A stretch of DNA of 64,000 nucleotides from CAYNVQ01 sp964400735 (lineage in GTDB: Bacteria > Acidobacteriota > Aminicenantia > Aminicenantales > Aminicenantaceae). The position numbers and the translations under genes were made by a program. The number at the start of each line of letters is the position of its first letter. The stretch's first letter is position 1. The stretch is from positions 41,692-105,691 of the forward strand of contig CAYNVQ010000012.1 in the NCBI GenBank assembly GCA_964400735.1, given 5' to 3'. The notes under the pieces were generated by a model, which had not been told where the DNA came from, did not search any database, and was given only the letters and a program-made list of their open reading frames with translations. Shown one piece after another: positions 62,558 through 64,000 of this stretch.

Positions 62558-63478
62558 ATGAAACTTAGTGTTTGTATGCTTACATATAATCATGAAAAAT
62601 ACATTGCGCAAGCAATAGAAAGTGTATTGATGCAAAAAACGAATTTTTACTACGAGATAGTAATAGGAGAGGATTTTTCGGAAGATAAAACTAGAGATAT
62701 TTGCGATTCTTTCAAGGAAAAAAATCCAGATAAAATAAAATTGATTCTAAATAATTCTAATATAGGAATGATGCTGAACATGGTTAAAACATTAAATCTC
62801 TGCAAAGGAAAATATATTGCATTATTAGAAGGTGATGACTATTGGATTGATCCTTATAAGCTTCAAAAGCAAGTGGATTTTTTAGAATCACATGATGATT
62901 TTGTTTTGTGTAGCCATGCGGTAAAAACTGTGTTTGAGGATGGGGTTGAGGAGAAAGATCCATTTGTTGCCCCGCTGGAAGTCGCAACCTTTGATGATAT
63001 TATAGAGAGAGGACATTTCATTCCCACTTTGAGTATTGTTTTTAGAAAGAGTGCTTTACCAATAATTCCTTATTGGTTTAAAAATTTATGGGTTGGCGAT
63101 ATACCTCTCGCTTTGTTAATAACTCATTATGGCAAGAACTATTATTTTAAAGAAATAATGGGAGTAAAAAGAAAGAATCCAGGAGGAGTTTCGCAAAACC
63201 CAAAATTTAAATTAGATTCAGATTTTATAAATGAAAGTAAGTTGTTTTTTTTTAAGGAACTGAATAGCTTTTTTGACTATGAACATAAAAAAGTGATCAA
63301 TCCTAAAATATCTGAACTTCTTTTAAGTAAATCGAAAAGAGAATTTTTAAGAAATAAATTTGGGAAGTCAATGCAATGCTTTATTCAGTCTTTTTTTTAT
63401 TCGCCATCTGGGTTTATTGATAAGTTATCCACACTATCCAAAAAAAGTTATAGAACTACTTCTAACAGGAAAAAATAA
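62558..63478 (+). CDS. family 2 glycosyltransferase
   Basis: 306 residues, GT-A fold. The nucleotide-sugar site begins SVCMLTYNHEKYIAQAIESV, the DXD-type motif is LLEGDDYWIDP, and other features are DFSEDKTRDICDSF and IDPYKLQKQVDFL. It transfers a sugar to a growing glycan on the cytoplasmic face, then carries a C-terminal region (LDSDFINESKLFFFKELNSF) of unknown use. No membrane helix was seen. It fits the surface-glycan content of the second half of the window. Confidence 0.9.
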   Translation: MKLSVCMLTYNHEKYIAQAIESVLMQKTNFYYEIVIGEDFSEDKTRDICDSFKEKNPDKIKLILNNSNIGMMLNMVKTLNLCKGKYIALLEGDDYWIDPYKLQKQVDFLESHDDFVLCSHAVKTVFEDGVEEKDPFVAPLEVATFDDIIERGHFIPTLSIVFRKSALPIIPYWFKNLWVGDIPLALLITHYGKNYYFKEIMGVKRKNPGGVSQNPKFKLDSDFINESKLFFFKELNSFFDYEHKKVINPKISELLLSKSKREFLRNKFGKSMQCFIQSFFYSPSGFIDKLSTLSKKSYRTTSNRKK

Positions 63479-64000
63479 AAATGTGTTTTTAATTTGGTAG
63501 TGAAGTTTGAGGACCGACATTGATATATTACCAGGCTTTTTTACCAAATAGTATCACCTATTCCGATCTCGATTTTTATTTCTTGACGGGCAGCTTTTTA
63601 TGTCTTTTGTCTTGGGAATGTAGCCTCAAGAGAACAACCTGAGCCTAGCGCGAAAAATAAATCACTACTTGCGGAAGTATCTTCCCCAGGTTGAACTTTT
63701 GCTGCACCAGGATTCGGCTGATTATGCCCACAGGCTCATAGGCTATTTCGATAGAAAAACCATCGGTTTCGTCTTCGCTAGCCGGGACTCGGAGATTATC
63801 CTCCAGATAATCCAGGGGATCGTCTACGCTGTCTTTCTTCAACTCGAGCTTCTTGTTTCCAACCTAGTCGAACTTTTCGAATACGCTCATTTCAAATACT
63901 CAAGTTGACAGTACCTTTCTTTGCGAAAGAATTGAAGTAAACCACGCTAGTGTACAATCTTGTTCGCAATTTTGATTTTTAGGAGGTAGCCATCGTAAAC
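63479..64000. other. right-hand edge with a decayed frame
   Basis: On the minus strand 63890-63645 reads MSVFEKFD, an in-frame TAG (63866-63864), then VGNKKLELKKDSVDDPLDYL, EDNLRVPASEDETDGFSIEI, AYEPVGIIS and on to a stop at 63645. It looks coding by composition but is broken or starts later. At 63980-63986 AGGAGGT points right to a gene that would start at or beyond the window edge. Confidence 0.4.

Overview
The window looks like a chromosomal segment of a Gram-negative, probably anaerobic or fermentative bacterium of the Candidatus Aminicenantes / Acidobacteriota type. I base this on the protein mix (large FtsX-type permeases, S9 and M14 peptidases, PD40 and 6-bladed propellers, kinase-TPR fusions, cohesin-bearing lipoproteins, a TonB-like protein and outer-membrane proteins). 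No rRNA, tRNA or CRISPR was seen, and the taxonomy is inference from gene content only.

Bases 1-32,500 are fairly GC-rich and densely coded. They carry export, peptidase and signalling genes: a 6-bladed propeller, an M1-like metalloprotease, an FtsX/MacB permease, a GMC oxidoreductase trio, two radical SAM enzymes, an S9 peptidase, a TlpA / 44-residue CXXC protein / 4Fe-4S membrane protein operon, a pair of M14 paralogs (one without metal ligands), a zinc-ribbon kinase-TolB-TPR protein, thiC and several lipoproteins. Nearly every operon boundary here holds one copy of a 58-bp palindromic element (13 loci). A REP-associated tyrosine transposase (RAYT) gene sits at 15.06-15.72 kb between two inverted copies. 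At many copies, one or both borders carry an 11-24 bp tandem duplication that includes the element end plus host flank. None of the elements occurs after 32.41 kb.

A compact candidate RiPP locus lies at 23.5-24.9 kb. It has a sigma70-type promoter, a 59-codon ORF with a strong ribosome-binding site whose product ends in a Gly-Gly-Cys tail, and a radical SAM/SPASM maturase, all on the minus strand.

Bases 31.7-41.6 kb hold three cohesin-type secreted proteins (one also with a dockerin-like segment), a DegT aminotransferase, a TPR-TonB protein and a histidine kinase / NarL-type regulator pair. Bases 41.6-64 kb are visibly more AT-rich and look like an acquired surface-glycan region. They hold an ACP / AMP-ligase / NadE-like / amidotransferase / DegT / acetyltransferase operon, a WbqC / DegT-like pair, a glycosyltransferase and two FemAB-like GNAT paralogs. 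Between them lie relics: a PilZ copy, a NarL copy, an IS481/IS3-type integrase tail, an IS91-type transposase piece and a duplicated acetyltransferase tail. Three copies of one promoter-like module (TTGAYY, 16 bp, TAAAAT) precede three of the transcription units in this part, which suggests shared control.
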